Source: Singulisphaera acidiphila DSM 18658 (GTDB taxonomy: Bacteria; Planctomycetota; Planctomycetia; Isosphaerales; Isosphaeraceae). Taken from it: a stretch of 64,000 bases of DNA. The stretch lies in assembly GCF_000242455.2 (NCBI RefSeq), contig NC_019892.1, positions 5,838,744-5,902,743 of the forward strand, given 5' to 3'. The notes under the pieces were generated by a model. It was not told the origin of the DNA. It made no database searches and worked only from the letters and a program-made list of their open reading frames with translations. Position 1 is the first letter of the stretch. Each line of letters opens with the position of its first letter. The position numbers and the translations under genes are program-made. This document shows, one piece after another, positions 34,762 through 43,725 of this stretch.

Positions 34762-35539
34762 TCGAATGTTCGAGAACGAAGACCATTACTGGTGGTTTGT
34801 CAGCCGTCGGGAGTTGATCGTCGACCAGGTCGGCCGGCTGCCTCTTTCCGCCGATGCGCGGCTGCTGGACGTCGGTTGCGGCACGGGGGCGATTGCGGTG
34901 GCGCTCCGCCGGTTCGGCCGTGTGTTCGGTGTTGATGCCTCGCCGCTTGCGCTGGAGCGTTGCGAGCGACGCGGGCTGACCGAGGTGGTGCTGGGGAGTG
35001 CGGAGTCGCTTCCGGTCGACGACGACAGCGTCGACGTGATTGTGGCGGCCGATATTCTGGAGCACCTCGACGACGACCTGGCGGCCCTGGCCGAGTTCCA
35101 CCGCACGCTCAAGCCCGGCGGGCACGCCGTGATCGCCGTCCCGGCGTATCAGGCGCTCTGGAGCGAGCACGACGTGGCTTTGATGCACAAGCGGCGCTAC
35201 GTCGCCGAAGAGCTTCGCCGTCGCGTCGAGCAGGCGGGCCTTCGACCGATCGTCCTGACCTATGCGCTCTCGTTCCTGCTGCCGATGGCGCTGACCCGCC
35301 TGCTGAGGCGAAAGCCGCCGGCTCATGGAGCCGCTCCCCAGGCCCAATTGATCCCGGTTCCGGCCGTGCTCAACGCGGCCTTGATCCGGTTCCAGCGGTT
35401 GGAGACCGCGCTGCTGCGCTGGGTCCGCCTTCCCTGGGGGCTGACTGTGCTCGCCGTGGTTCGCAAGCCTGAGCCGGATGCGACGTCCACCCGACACTTG
35501 CCCGCTCCCCACGTGGTTCCTGTCTCCCAGCGGGTCTAG
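34742..35539 (+). CDS. Class I SAM-dependent methyltransferase
   Basis: 265 residues. Motif I RLLDVGCGTGAIAVALRRFG with the SAM loop, post-I VFGVDASPLALERC, and motif III/IV DVIVAADILEHLDDDLAALA with LKPGGHAVIAVPAY. A long C-terminal part has a hydrophobic stretch (IVLTYALSFLLPMALTRLL), perhaps a membrane contact. AGGAG lies 8 bases before the ATG, and it overlaps the GT2 gene, so it is translated from the same message. It may methylate a lipid-linked sugar, but the acceptor is unknown. Confidence 0.9.
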   Translation: MNASEYDRMFENEDHYWWFVSRRELIVDQVGRLPLSADARLLDVGCGTGAIAVALRRFGRVFGVDASPLALERCERRGLTEVVLGSAESLPVDDDSVDVIVAADILEHLDDDLAALAEFHRTLKPGGHAVIAVPAYQALWSEHDVALMHKRRYVAEELRRRVEQAGLRPIVLTYALSFLLPMALTRLLRRKPPAHGAAPQAQLIPVPAVLNAALIRFQRLETALLRWVRLPWGLTVLAVVRKPEPDATSTRHLPAPHVVPVSQRV

Positions 35540-35673
35540 GCTGCGGACAGGGATGTTTGTTTTTTTGTTGCTTATGATCCCCTCGGCGCGATCAAAAGCG
35601 GTCCGCCAAGTCTGGCCGTCCGCCGATCGCTGGCGACTTGGTCCGTATCTTTTGGAACGGGAGAGCGAGCCGG

Positions 35674-38184
35674 ATGCGAGAGATTGCTCCTTGCGAATCC
35701 CAGGCGGTCGAAGTGGGCGGCCGGTCTTGGCCTTTGCTCGTGGGGCTGGCGGCGTTGCCGATCGTCGTGGCGCTCGCGGTTTATTATCTCCCCGCCGGAC
35801 CCGAGTCGGCCGCCTGGCAGCTTCAGGGCGATCAGGTCTTTTATGAATATCAGATGTCTCGGGTGGCCGAGCTCGGCGGTCGATTCTGGAAGATTCCCGA
35901 CGACCCGCTTCTGGGCTGGCCCTATCAGTCAGAGATTGCCAAGTACCCTCACCTGCTCGAAGGTTTCGACCTGCTGCTGATCGCTACGATCTCCGCGCTC
36001 GTGCTCGACCCTGCTGCCAACTACCACTTTCTCGTCCTCTCCGCGATTGCGATCAATGGCTGGATCGCCGGCGGTTTGACTCTCCGGCTGACCCGCTCTT
36101 ACCTCTGGGCGGCCGCCTCGATTGTGCTCATCACATTGAATGGGCAAGTAGCGGGTCGAATGCGCGGCCACCTCCATCTTTTCAAATTCGGATGGTTCTT
36201 GCTGGCGACCTGGACGTTCTGGCGTTTCCTCGAAGCTCCGTCCTGGCGGCGCGGGGCTGCGCTGGGGGTGGCGGTGGCTCTGGTCCTCCAGGGGTCGTTC
36301 TACTTCGGGTATTTCGTGGCGTTGACGTTCGGAGTGTGGTGGCTCGGTTGCCTGGTTGCCGGGCGGTTCGATCGGCGGCACGTCGCGGCGACGGCAGCGG
36401 CTCTGGCGGCATTCGTCCCGCTCGCGGCGGCTCTGATCTATCCCGCCTTGACCGTCACGAAGAGCTATCTCCTGGCCGACGTCTATGCACGCCGCCCCTT
36501 GAAAGACACCTGGTTGTTTAGCTCGGATCTCTGGCAATACTTCGTGCCGCACACGTCGTCGTGGGCGCAGCAGTACATCGCGGCGATTGGGGTCAAGCCG
36601 CCCTCGCTTTACAGCGAAGGGTGGAACTACCCGGGGCTTGCGGTGCTGGCGGGTGTCGCCATCTACGCGATCGCCCGGTTACGGGGCAAGCGGCTTTGCG
36701 AGGCGCAGGGGTTCCTCGACCTCGCCATGGGGCAGATCGCGTTGCTGGTCGGCCTCAGTCTGGTTGGCGGCCCTTCCTTTTTCCTCTACCGGTTCGTCCC
36801 CTCGATTCGGGCCTACGGCCGGGCGGGCGAACTGGTGTTGGGACTCGGGTGCGTGACGTCGCCTTTGATCTTCCACTCGCTGGCTGGTTTGCTGAGGCCA
36901 CGGTGGCTCCGCGCTGCGGTCGTGGCGGGCGGGCTCGCCCTGGTCGCGAATGATGCATCCTACACCCACTCCCTCGTCGTCTGGGGCGAGCGAACGGCGG
37001 ACAAGACGCCCGCCTGGGTCGACTGGTTGGCCAAGCAACCGCCGCAAGTCAGGCTGGCTGCGTTCTCACCGATTGATAACGACTACTGGTTTGGGATGGC
37101 GAGCTACCGGATGCGCCATCAGCACCAGACGCTCAACGGTTGTGATTGGGAATTGCTCAACGGTGATTTGAAACTGCTGGGCGCATCCTACAACGAGATG
37201 AATCAAGAAGGGCTGAAGTTCATCGCGTCGCTCGGCTACGAGACGTTGGCGTTCCACCGCGACTATCTCCGTACGCATCCCTGGATCGGTACGCTCCCTT
37301 GGTTGGAGCGCCAGGCGAACCTGGGCGACTGGCAGGTCTTTCGGACGGGCGCCGGGGCGCCGCGGTTCCCCGCCGACTCCCTGCGGCGCGTCCTGGTCGG
37401 CCAGGATCGCGAGGCCCCTCCTGCCGTGGTGCCGTCCCAGGCATGGATCACCGGCCGGTTGGGCCTCGATCGGACCGTGGTGGTGCTCCGGCCTCGACGG
37501 ATCTCCCTGGCCTGGGCCAAGCGCGACGGGAAGCTCGTGAGCGACCCATGCGTCGCCCTCTATCAGCACGTCTTCGGGCCGGACATCCCGGCCTACACGA
37601 TTGAGACGCCGAAGGAGGCCGGCGCTTACGACCTGGTCTTCCTCGATGATCGGGGGCATCGAGTCGCCTCGAAGCCCTATGTCGTGTCCACGGCGCTCCA
37701 GACGAGCGGCCAGGCTTTCGGCGCCGCCCCGCCCGACTTTTCGCTCAATGCGGTGACCTTGGGCGGATCCGATTCGGGGGCCGGACCGCTCCATGTCGTG
37801 CTCGAGAACCAGAGCCCGTACTACATCCAGTCTCACGTAGCGCGGGACAAGGATCTGGGGTCGGCTCGGGTGCAGCCGGGGATCGCCGCCTCGGAGCAGG
37901 GGTCGGCCTTCATGCTGGTCGAGTATCGTCAGGGCGAGGTGCTCAAAGATCAGGTTCGCCGGATGCTCCCGCACGACCTACCCCCGGGCGGCCGTCTCGA
38001 GATGGATCTGCCTGTCTACTGGAATGAGGCGGTCGACGCGTCGTCGAAGGTCGTCGCCTTTCCCTATTTTCATAACGTCGACCCTGCGCTCGCCCCCAAA
38101 ACGATCCGGAGTGACCAGGCGCTGAACCTGTCCCTTGAGCCGCAACGCTTGGCGGTAGGGGCTGCGCCCTCGGTGGTCAAGTGA
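35674..38184 (+). CDS. Large multi-pass membrane protein, GT-C/YfhO-like
   Basis: About 836 residues. The first 450 hold around ten membrane segments (LVGLAALPIVVALAVYYL; LLLIATISALVLDPAANYHF; LALVLQ-type helices further on), and the rest is soluble, ending in a beta-rich domain. The layout is that of GT-C glycosyltransferases or YfhO-like proteins: membrane barrel, then a periplasmic domain. Being last in an operon with a GT2 and a methyltransferase, it likely uses a polyprenyl-phosphate sugar as donor. GGGAGAGCGAG precedes the ATG at 35674; a TTG 12 codons earlier is the alternative. It ends 22 bases from the next, convergent gene. Confidence 0.78.
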   Translation: MREIAPCESQAVEVGGRSWPLLVGLAALPIVVALAVYYLPAGPESAAWQLQGDQVFYEYQMSRVAELGGRFWKIPDDPLLGWPYQSEIAKYPHLLEGFDLLLIATISALVLDPAANYHFLVLSAIAINGWIAGGLTLRLTRSYLWAAASIVLITLNGQVAGRMRGHLHLFKFGWFLLATWTFWRFLEAPSWRRGAALGVAVALVLQGSFYFGYFVALTFGVWWLGCLVAGRFDRRHVAATAAALAAFVPLAAALIYPALTVTKSYLLADVYARRPLKDTWLFSSDLWQYFVPHTSSWAQQYIAAIGVKPPSLYSEGWNYPGLAVLAGVAIYAIARLRGKRLCEAQGFLDLAMGQIALLVGLSLVGGPSFFLYRFVPSIRAYGRAGELVLGLGCVTSPLIFHSLAGLLRPRWLRAAVVAGGLALVANDASYTHSLVVWGERTADKTPAWVDWLAKQPPQVRLAAFSPIDNDYWFGMASYRMRHQHQTLNGCDWELLNGDLKLLGASYNEMNQEGLKFIASLGYETLAFHRDYLRTHPWIGTLPWLERQANLGDWQVFRTGAGAPRFPADSLRRVLVGQDREAPPAVVPSQAWITGRLGLDRTVVVLRPRRISLAWAKRDGKLVSDPCVALYQHVFGPDIPAYTIETPKEAGAYDLVFLDDRGHRVASKPYVVSTALQTSGQAFGAAPPDFSLNAVTLGGSDSGAGPLHVVLENQSPYYIQSHVARDKDLGSARVQPGIAASEQGSAFMLVEYRQGEVLKDQVRRMLPHDLPPGGRLEMDLPVYWNEAVDASSKVVAFPYFHNVDPALAPKTIRSDQALNLSLEPQRLAVGAAPSVVK

Positions 38185-38206
38185 TGGGGTGATGCTCTGT
38201 CCTTGA

Positions 38207-41200
38207 TCAGGCGGGCTGGAGGAGTTTTCCGTCGTCGGCGGGGTAGAGCTCATCGCGGTGGGTGACGCGGTCGCGGCCGCGTTGCTTGGAACGGTAGAGG
38301 GCCTGGTCGGCCGCTTCCATGAGTTTGGAAATGTCGAGATAAGAGGGGGTCATGGTGGCGACGCCGACGCTCGACGTGATTGGCCGGAGTGGCCAGGCCC
38401 AATCGGCGACGGCCGATCGCAACCGCTCGGCGACTTCCCGGCTTCCGTCGACGGCCGTCATCGGCATCACCACGATGAACTCTTCTCCGCCGTAACGCGC
38501 CACCAGGTCGCAGGCGCGAACGTTGGTGCGGAGAATGTCGGCGATTCGGCAGAGCACCTCGTCGCCGGCCCGGTGGCCGTAGTCGTCGTTGTATTGCTTG
38601 AAAAGGTCGACGTCGAGGATGGCCAGCGACAACGGTTGTTTCTGTCGCAAGGTCAGCGCCGCCTGAGTTTCCAGGACTTCGAGGAGGTGGCGGCGGTTGC
38701 TCAGGCCGGTCAGCGGGTCGGTCGCGACCAGTTCGGCGAGCCGCTCGTTCTGGTCGCGGAGTTCGACGTACATCCGCTTGGCCTGGGCGGTCCGGTCGAG
38801 AATCATTTCCTCGGCTCTCAGGAACCGGAGGGCCACGGTCAAACGCGCGGTCAGGTCGCGCGGGTCGATCGGCTTGGCCAGGAAGTCGTCCGCGTCGGCC
38901 GGCAGTTCCCCGAGCTCTTGCTGGTCCTCGTTCCGTTCGCCGGTGAGGATCACGTAGGTTGCGGCCAGGTTGGCCTCTCCGCGAATCCGCCGACAGAGTT
39001 CCCGGCCGTCGATCAGGGGAAGATGCCAGTCGGCGAGCACGGCCTGGACGCGATCCTGGCGGATCGTTTGCCAGGCCTTGTGACCGTCGAGGGCCACGAT
39101 CGCGTGATGCCCCATCGCCTCGAGCCCTTGTTGTAGAACGTGCGCCGCGGCCTGGTTTTCGTCGGCGATGAGAACGGTCAGTCCCGGTTGGGGGGGGGAT
39201 TCGCTGAAGCGGAACGGTACCGGGACCGTGATCGAGGGGTTTGTGTGCGGCAACGGCTTGACCGCGGTCGTTTTCCGCGAGTGCTGGAGCGCTCCTTCGT
39301 GGTTTTGATCGATGCTGGCGTTTTCAACGAGGGAAGACTTGGTGGGGAAAGTGCGGAGTAACTCGGTGGCCGACTGGTCCAGGCCACTGTGCGGCCCGCT
39401 CGCATGGAGACGGAGGAATGTTTCAACGACCAAGGGATCGAGGGCGGTTCCCGCCAGCGAGGCGATATATTCCATCACCCGGCCAAGCGGCCACGCCTTG
39501 CGATAGGGCCGGTCATTGCTGAGCGCGTCCCAGATGTCGGCAACGGTGAAGATCCGCGCGGCGAGCGGGATCTCCTCACCCGCCAGACCTTGCGGATAGC
39601 CGCTGCCATCCCACTTCTCATGGTGGCAGAAGGGAATGTCGATTGCCGGCCGGAGGAACTGGATCCGAGAGAGTAGGTCTCGGGCATACTCCGGGTGTTG
39701 CCGCATGATTTGCCATTCTTCTTCGTTCAGCGGACCGGGCTTGAGCAGGATGCGGTCGGGGATGCCCATTTTGCCGATGTCGTGGAGCAAGGCTCCTCGG
39801 CGAATCTGAATGATCTCGTCCTGGCCGACGCCCATGGCCCGGGCGAGGCGAACCGTCATCTCGGTGACCCGCCGGCAATGCCCTTCGGTCTCCTTGTCAC
39901 GCAAGTCCAGGGCGTGCGACCAGCCTTCGATCGTGGCGTCGTACGCGAGGGTCAACTCGGTATTGGCGCGACGCAGCCCCTCGTAGAGGCTGACATTCTC
40001 CACCGCGATCGCCGCCTGGCTCGCGAGGAGTTCCAGCAGGTCGGACCACTCTTGATCGATCTCGAACGGGGAACGGTGGAAGACCTCGAGGATCCCTTTG
40101 ACTTCCCCCTTGGCTAATAAAGGGACGGCGTGGTAGGTGACGAATCCTTCCTGCGCAAACTCGGCCGCGCGAACGAAGGTCTCGTCGGACCGGTTCAGGT
40201 CCGCGATATGCATGGAACGATGTTCCAAGGCAACCCGCCCCCCGCCGTGGCGGCAGAGCGGCACGTGGGCATTGCCAATTGCCTCTGTCCGAAAGCCCCA
40301 GGACGCGGCGGTCTCCAACGTCTGAGTCCTCGGGTCGAGCAAGAGGAGGTCGCAAGCGTCGACATGAAGTTGTGCCTTGACTTGATCGAGCACAAGGTTG
40401 AGGATCGTTGGGAGGTCGAGCCCGGCCGTAATCGCCGAGTCGATCCTGCGGAGCGAGGCGAGTCGTTGCAGCCGGCGCTCGAGACGAGCATTGAGGGCCA
40501 GGACTTCCTCTTCCGCGAGCTTCCTGGCGGTGATGTCGGTGATCGATCCCGACATCCGCGTTGCCTTGCCGTTCTGATCCCAGATCGCCTGGCCTCGTGC
40601 ATGGAACCAACGATAGACACCGGCCTTGTTCCGGAGCCGATACTCCACGTCGTAGGGGGCCTGCCTCGTGAGATGCTCGCTGAAAGCGAACATGACCCGC
40701 TCGCAGTCGTGGTCGTGAAGTAAGGAGACGAAGCTTTTCAGGGTGTTCTCCACCTCGTGGTCCTCGTACCCAATGAGCTCCTTGAAGCGAGGGGAGAGGT
40801 AGAGAACGTCGTTGTCGCAGTTCCAGTCCCAGAGCCCTGCGCTCGATCCGCGCATTGCCAGCGTGTACCGCTCTTCGCTGATTCGTAGATCCCGCTCCGC
40901 GCGGCGCAGTTCGGTCACGTCGACCGCGATCCCCCCGATCAGGATTTGTCCCGACCCGTCGTCAATGGGATATTTCAGGCTAATCCAATGGTGGGGTTGG
41001 TCGACCTGGTCGCAGGTCTCCGTGGCCGCTTTGACAAAAGCTTGGGTCCTAAGAACTTCACGGTCGCTCTTCGTCAGGAGTTCCGCCGTCTCTTGGCCTC
41101 TCAGCTCCTCATCCGTACGGCCGAGCAACGCTTCGATCGGCTTGCCGAAGAGTTTGACCCAGGCTTTGTTGCCGTAGATGTAACGTCCCCGGTCATCCTT

Positions 41201-41992
41201 GATGAACGTCACGGCCGGATTGTAGTCCATGAACGCCTGGAACCTGGCTTCGCTTCTGGCCAGGGAGCTCGAGCGCTCCCGGAGTGTCGCCAGGGCGATT
41301 TCATAGGCTGAGGAGACCGCGAACAGTTGCCTCCGTGTGATGATGAACAGGACAGCGCCCAGGATCAGCGCCGCGATTCCTGTCGAGATCAGCCCGGCCG
41401 TCGCGAGCGCGCGTGTGGAATAGCCGTAGCGATTGCTTTGAGCCTTCTCGTCGGCAATACACTTGCTGAGGAGGTTGCGGATCCCGTCGATCAACGAATT
41501 GCCCGCCGGGTTCAAGTCGTGATTCGGGAGGACTCCGACGCCCTCTTGCTTCAAGACGATCATCTCATCGGCGTCGCGAGTCCATCGCCTGGTCAGTTCT
41601 TGGAGCTGAGTGACCCGTTTCGTCTGAATCGGCTCATCCGCAACCAACCGGGCCAGTTCGTTCAGAGAGGTATCGATCGCCCCGCTCGCGGATTTGTAAG
41701 GCTCAAGAAAACTGGTCAATCCGGTGATCAGGTATCCGCGCAGGCCGTTCTCCATACCCACGAGCAGCATCTGGACGAGATGGGCCTGGTCGATGACGCG
41801 ATTGGTGTGCTCAATTCGCTTCGAGGTGTTGAGCAGAGAGACGGTTGACGTTAGGAAGATCACTGCGAGGATCGCCGTGAGCACCAACGGGAGGACGATG
41901 ACCTGAATTAGCAAGGACCGTAGCAGGCCCGGCGTATGCTCTCCAGGCGAGGAGACAGCGTCATGGACGGGATCAGGTTTCTCGGTCGCCAT
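38207..41992 (-). CDS. Multidomain c-di-GMP sensor: PAS-PAS-GAF-HD-GYP-REC-GGDEF
   Basis: 1261 residues. Order: TM near 24-52, CHASE3-like sensor 53-195, TM near 197-218, two PAS domains (ARFQAFMDYNPAVTFIKDDR and ERYTLAMRGSSAGLWDWNCD), GAF about 505-670, HD-GYP about 690-850, REC about 935-1060 and GGDEF about 1090-1250. HD-GYP motifs are intact (HDIGKMGIPD, HHEKWDGSGYPQGL), as are REC (ADEN, ADWHLPLIDG, FLAKP) and GGDEF (RYGGEEFIV). An RxxD inhibitory site (RACD) lies five residues before GGEEF, so product feedback is likely. The protein could both make and break c-di-GMP in response to an external signal. It sits alone on its strand. Confidence 0.92.
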   Translation of the reverse strand: MATEKPDPVHDAVSSPGEHTPGLLRSLLIQVIVLPLVLTAILAVIFLTSTVSLLNTSKRIEHTNRVIDQAHLVQMLLVGMENGLRGYLITGLTSFLEPYKSASGAIDTSLNELARLVADEPIQTKRVTQLQELTRRWTRDADEMIVLKQEGVGVLPNHDLNPAGNSLIDGIRNLLSKCIADEKAQSNRYGYSTRALATAGLISTGIAALILGAVLFIITRRQLFAVSSAYEIALATLRERSSSLARSEARFQAFMDYNPAVTFIKDDRGRYIYGNKAWVKLFGKPIEALLGRTDEELRGQETAELLTKSDREVLRTQAFVKAATETCDQVDQPHHWISLKYPIDDGSGQILIGGIAVDVTELRRAERDLRISEERYTLAMRGSSAGLWDWNCDNDVLYLSPRFKELIGYEDHEVENTLKSFVSLLHDHDCERVMFAFSEHLTRQAPYDVEYRLRNKAGVYRWFHARGQAIWDQNGKATRMSGSITDITARKLAEEEVLALNARLERRLQRLASLRRIDSAITAGLDLPTILNLVLDQVKAQLHVDACDLLLLDPRTQTLETAASWGFRTEAIGNAHVPLCRHGGGRVALEHRSMHIADLNRSDETFVRAAEFAQEGFVTYHAVPLLAKGEVKGILEVFHRSPFEIDQEWSDLLELLASQAAIAVENVSLYEGLRRANTELTLAYDATIEGWSHALDLRDKETEGHCRRVTEMTVRLARAMGVGQDEIIQIRRGALLHDIGKMGIPDRILLKPGPLNEEEWQIMRQHPEYARDLLSRIQFLRPAIDIPFCHHEKWDGSGYPQGLAGEEIPLAARIFTVADIWDALSNDRPYRKAWPLGRVMEYIASLAGTALDPLVVETFLRLHASGPHSGLDQSATELLRTFPTKSSLVENASIDQNHEGALQHSRKTTAVKPLPHTNPSITVPVPFRFSESPPQPGLTVLIADENQAAAHVLQQGLEAMGHHAIVALDGHKAWQTIRQDRVQAVLADWHLPLIDGRELCRRIRGEANLAATYVILTGERNEDQQELGELPADADDFLAKPIDPRDLTARLTVALRFLRAEEMILDRTAQAKRMYVELRDQNERLAELVATDPLTGLSNRRHLLEVLETQAALTLRQKQPLSLAILDVDLFKQYNDDYGHRAGDEVLCRIADILRTNVRACDLVARYGGEEFIVVMPMTAVDGSREVAERLRSAVADWAWPLRPITSSVGVATMTPSYLDISKLMEAADQALYRSKQRGRDRVTHRDELYPADDGKLLQPA

Positions 41993-42395
41993 CAGCAGCG
42001 TTTCCGGTGGTCGCCATCGAATCGATCGGTTGGCAAAGCGAACGAGATCGATCCGGCAGCGATCTCCGCCTAAACAGACGTGCTCTTCTCGATCGCTTCG
42101 CGTTGTCTCCCCGGTGAAACTAGGACATGGTTTGCCCTTTTACAAGAGACTGCGAATTGCAGTTCCCAGAGTTTGCAACCGTGGTTGCCGACCACCTGGA
42201 GACAAACCTCCTGTGTTCATGGACGACAGTACAGAAGGTCCGCCGGTTGGGGTTTCTTTCAGGCGGGTGGGGGGCGTATCTTCCGAAGCGAATCGTCCCA
42301 TCGCCTAGGGAGTGTTTGCCTCGCGAAAATGTCATCCTGTCGCAAGGGTAGGCGGTTTTAGGGCCCCATTAAACGCGACGAGGGAATCGAACGGC
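41993..42395. other. Divergent-side intergenic region with two short dyads
   Basis: 403 bases upstream of the c-di-GMP gene. GCAACCGTGGTTGC (42175-42188) and ACTGCGAATTGCAGT (42149-42163) are imperfect or short palindromes that could be operators. No gene seen. Confidence 0.4.
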
Positions 42396-43442
42396 TCAGA
42401 GGCTGCCGGCGTCGATCACTTCGCCGCCCGCCTTCGTCGCGATGCCCCACCAGGTTTGCGGGTTGACGCTGTCTTTGACGAAGCGAACCGAGCCATCGAG
42501 GAACCCGACGTTCACTCCCCCCGGATGGAACGAGCTGGCGCCCACGCACAGCGCCGAATACTCAACTGGCAGCGACTGGCTCTGGAACAGGCAGGCCTTC
42601 AGGTTCGGCGTCATGATGTGCGAATAGCCTCCCCCTTGGGCGGCGAAATCGCTGCCCCAGACTTGTCCTTTGGAGTCGAACCCGGCGAGTGTCGTCGCGT
42701 TCCTGCACGCGTTCAGATAAATGACGAGAGGGACGTAGGCGTTCGTCGCCGGTGGGGACATGGCCATGCGGTAGACCTGGTTCGGGCCTTCAATCGTGGT
42801 CCCGTTTTTCCCCCGGACCATTTCGCTCCAGAGGGCGGTGTTGGCAGTCCCGTCGGTGATACTGGCCAGGGTGACAATGGGCGCGAGCCGAGCCACGCTC
42901 GGGATGCCGGCGGCACCCATGAAGTAGGCTGGGCCGTCATACTGGCCGCCGTTGTTGGTCGGGGTCGTGCCCAGGTTGTTGGGATAGCTGGTATAGCCGA
43001 CCTGACGGGGGGCGAGTCCGCTGACGGGATAGGTGCCGCACGGCACGTTCCCGTCCGACGGGCAGAGGAAGGTGCTGACCATCGTCGTCAGGCAGGTCGC
43101 GTTTGGCGCCGACTCCTGAAAGAAGGACATATTCAGCGAATCGAACAACGCACCCTGTTCGAGGAAGGGGAGGATGCGCACCTTCATGCTGAAGTTGTTC
43201 GACCATTCGGGCCCTGTGGACGCGGCGGGGGGGAGTGCGTCGTTGATGTCGCAGTAACTATGCACGGCAAGCCCGAGTTGCTTGAGGTGATTCGCGCACT
43301 GCGCACGACGGGCCGCCTCGCGGGCCGCTTGAACGGCGGGCAAGAGCAAGGCGATCAGCAGGCCAATGATGGCGATGACGACCAGAACCTCGATCAACGT
43401 GAATGCACGCCGGTGCGACCGTTCCGTGGGCCAAGTCGTCAT
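42396..43442 (-). CDS. DUF1559 pseudopilin-like protein
   Basis: 348 residues. The type IV pilin/type II secretion prepilin leader is clear: RRAFTLIEVLVVIAIIGLLI, then ALLLPAVQAAREAARRAQCA with NHLKQLGLAVHSY. This is the start of the DUF1559 family, very numerous in planctomycetes. The C-terminal H-x9-DG motif is present: FHPGGVNVGFLDGSVRFV. Function is unknown; it is likely processed by prepilin peptidase and displayed at the surface. GAGGAGAG lies 8 bases before the ATG at 43442. Confidence 0.95.
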   Translation of the reverse strand: MTTWPTERSHRRAFTLIEVLVVIAIIGLLIALLLPAVQAAREAARRAQCANHLKQLGLAVHSYCDINDALPPAASTGPEWSNNFSMKVRILPFLEQGALFDSLNMSFFQESAPNATCLTTMVSTFLCPSDGNVPCGTYPVSGLAPRQVGYTSYPNNLGTTPTNNGGQYDGPAYFMGAAGIPSVARLAPIVTLASITDGTANTALWSEMVRGKNGTTIEGPNQVYRMAMSPPATNAYVPLVIYLNACRNATTLAGFDSKGQVWGSDFAAQGGGYSHIMTPNLKACLFQSQSLPVEYSALCVGASSFHPGGVNVGFLDGSVRFVKDSVNPQTWWGIATKAGGEVIDAGSL

Positions 43443-43646
43443 CGCACTCTCCTCAAAGGAACCAGCAGGGTTTCCGCTGAGCTGCACGGGCCGCTTACGC
43501 AGCCTACGCATCACCGACGTTTGCTTGGAGCGTCCAGACGCGTTGAGCGAAAGAAGAACTTGGGGCCATCGGCTTTCACCCGATCTTTTACGAGTGTAGC
43601 GATGGGCTTTTACGGTTGTAAAGGGCGGGATTGGAAAGGCCAGTGT

Positions 43647-43677
43647 CTTGCCGGGTGGGCCGTGCCCGCCCGGCAAG
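43647..43677 (-). terminator. Hairpin after the oligoendopeptidase gene
   Basis: CTTGCCGGG-T-GGGC / GCCC-G-CCCGGCAAG around CGT; on the minus strand it follows the peptidase stop by about 50 bases. No long T-run. Confidence 0.55.
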
Positions 43678-43725
43678 GGTCAGATTTCTGAGGAGTTCGG
43701 CCGGGGGCGGTTCGCTCTTTGGGAA

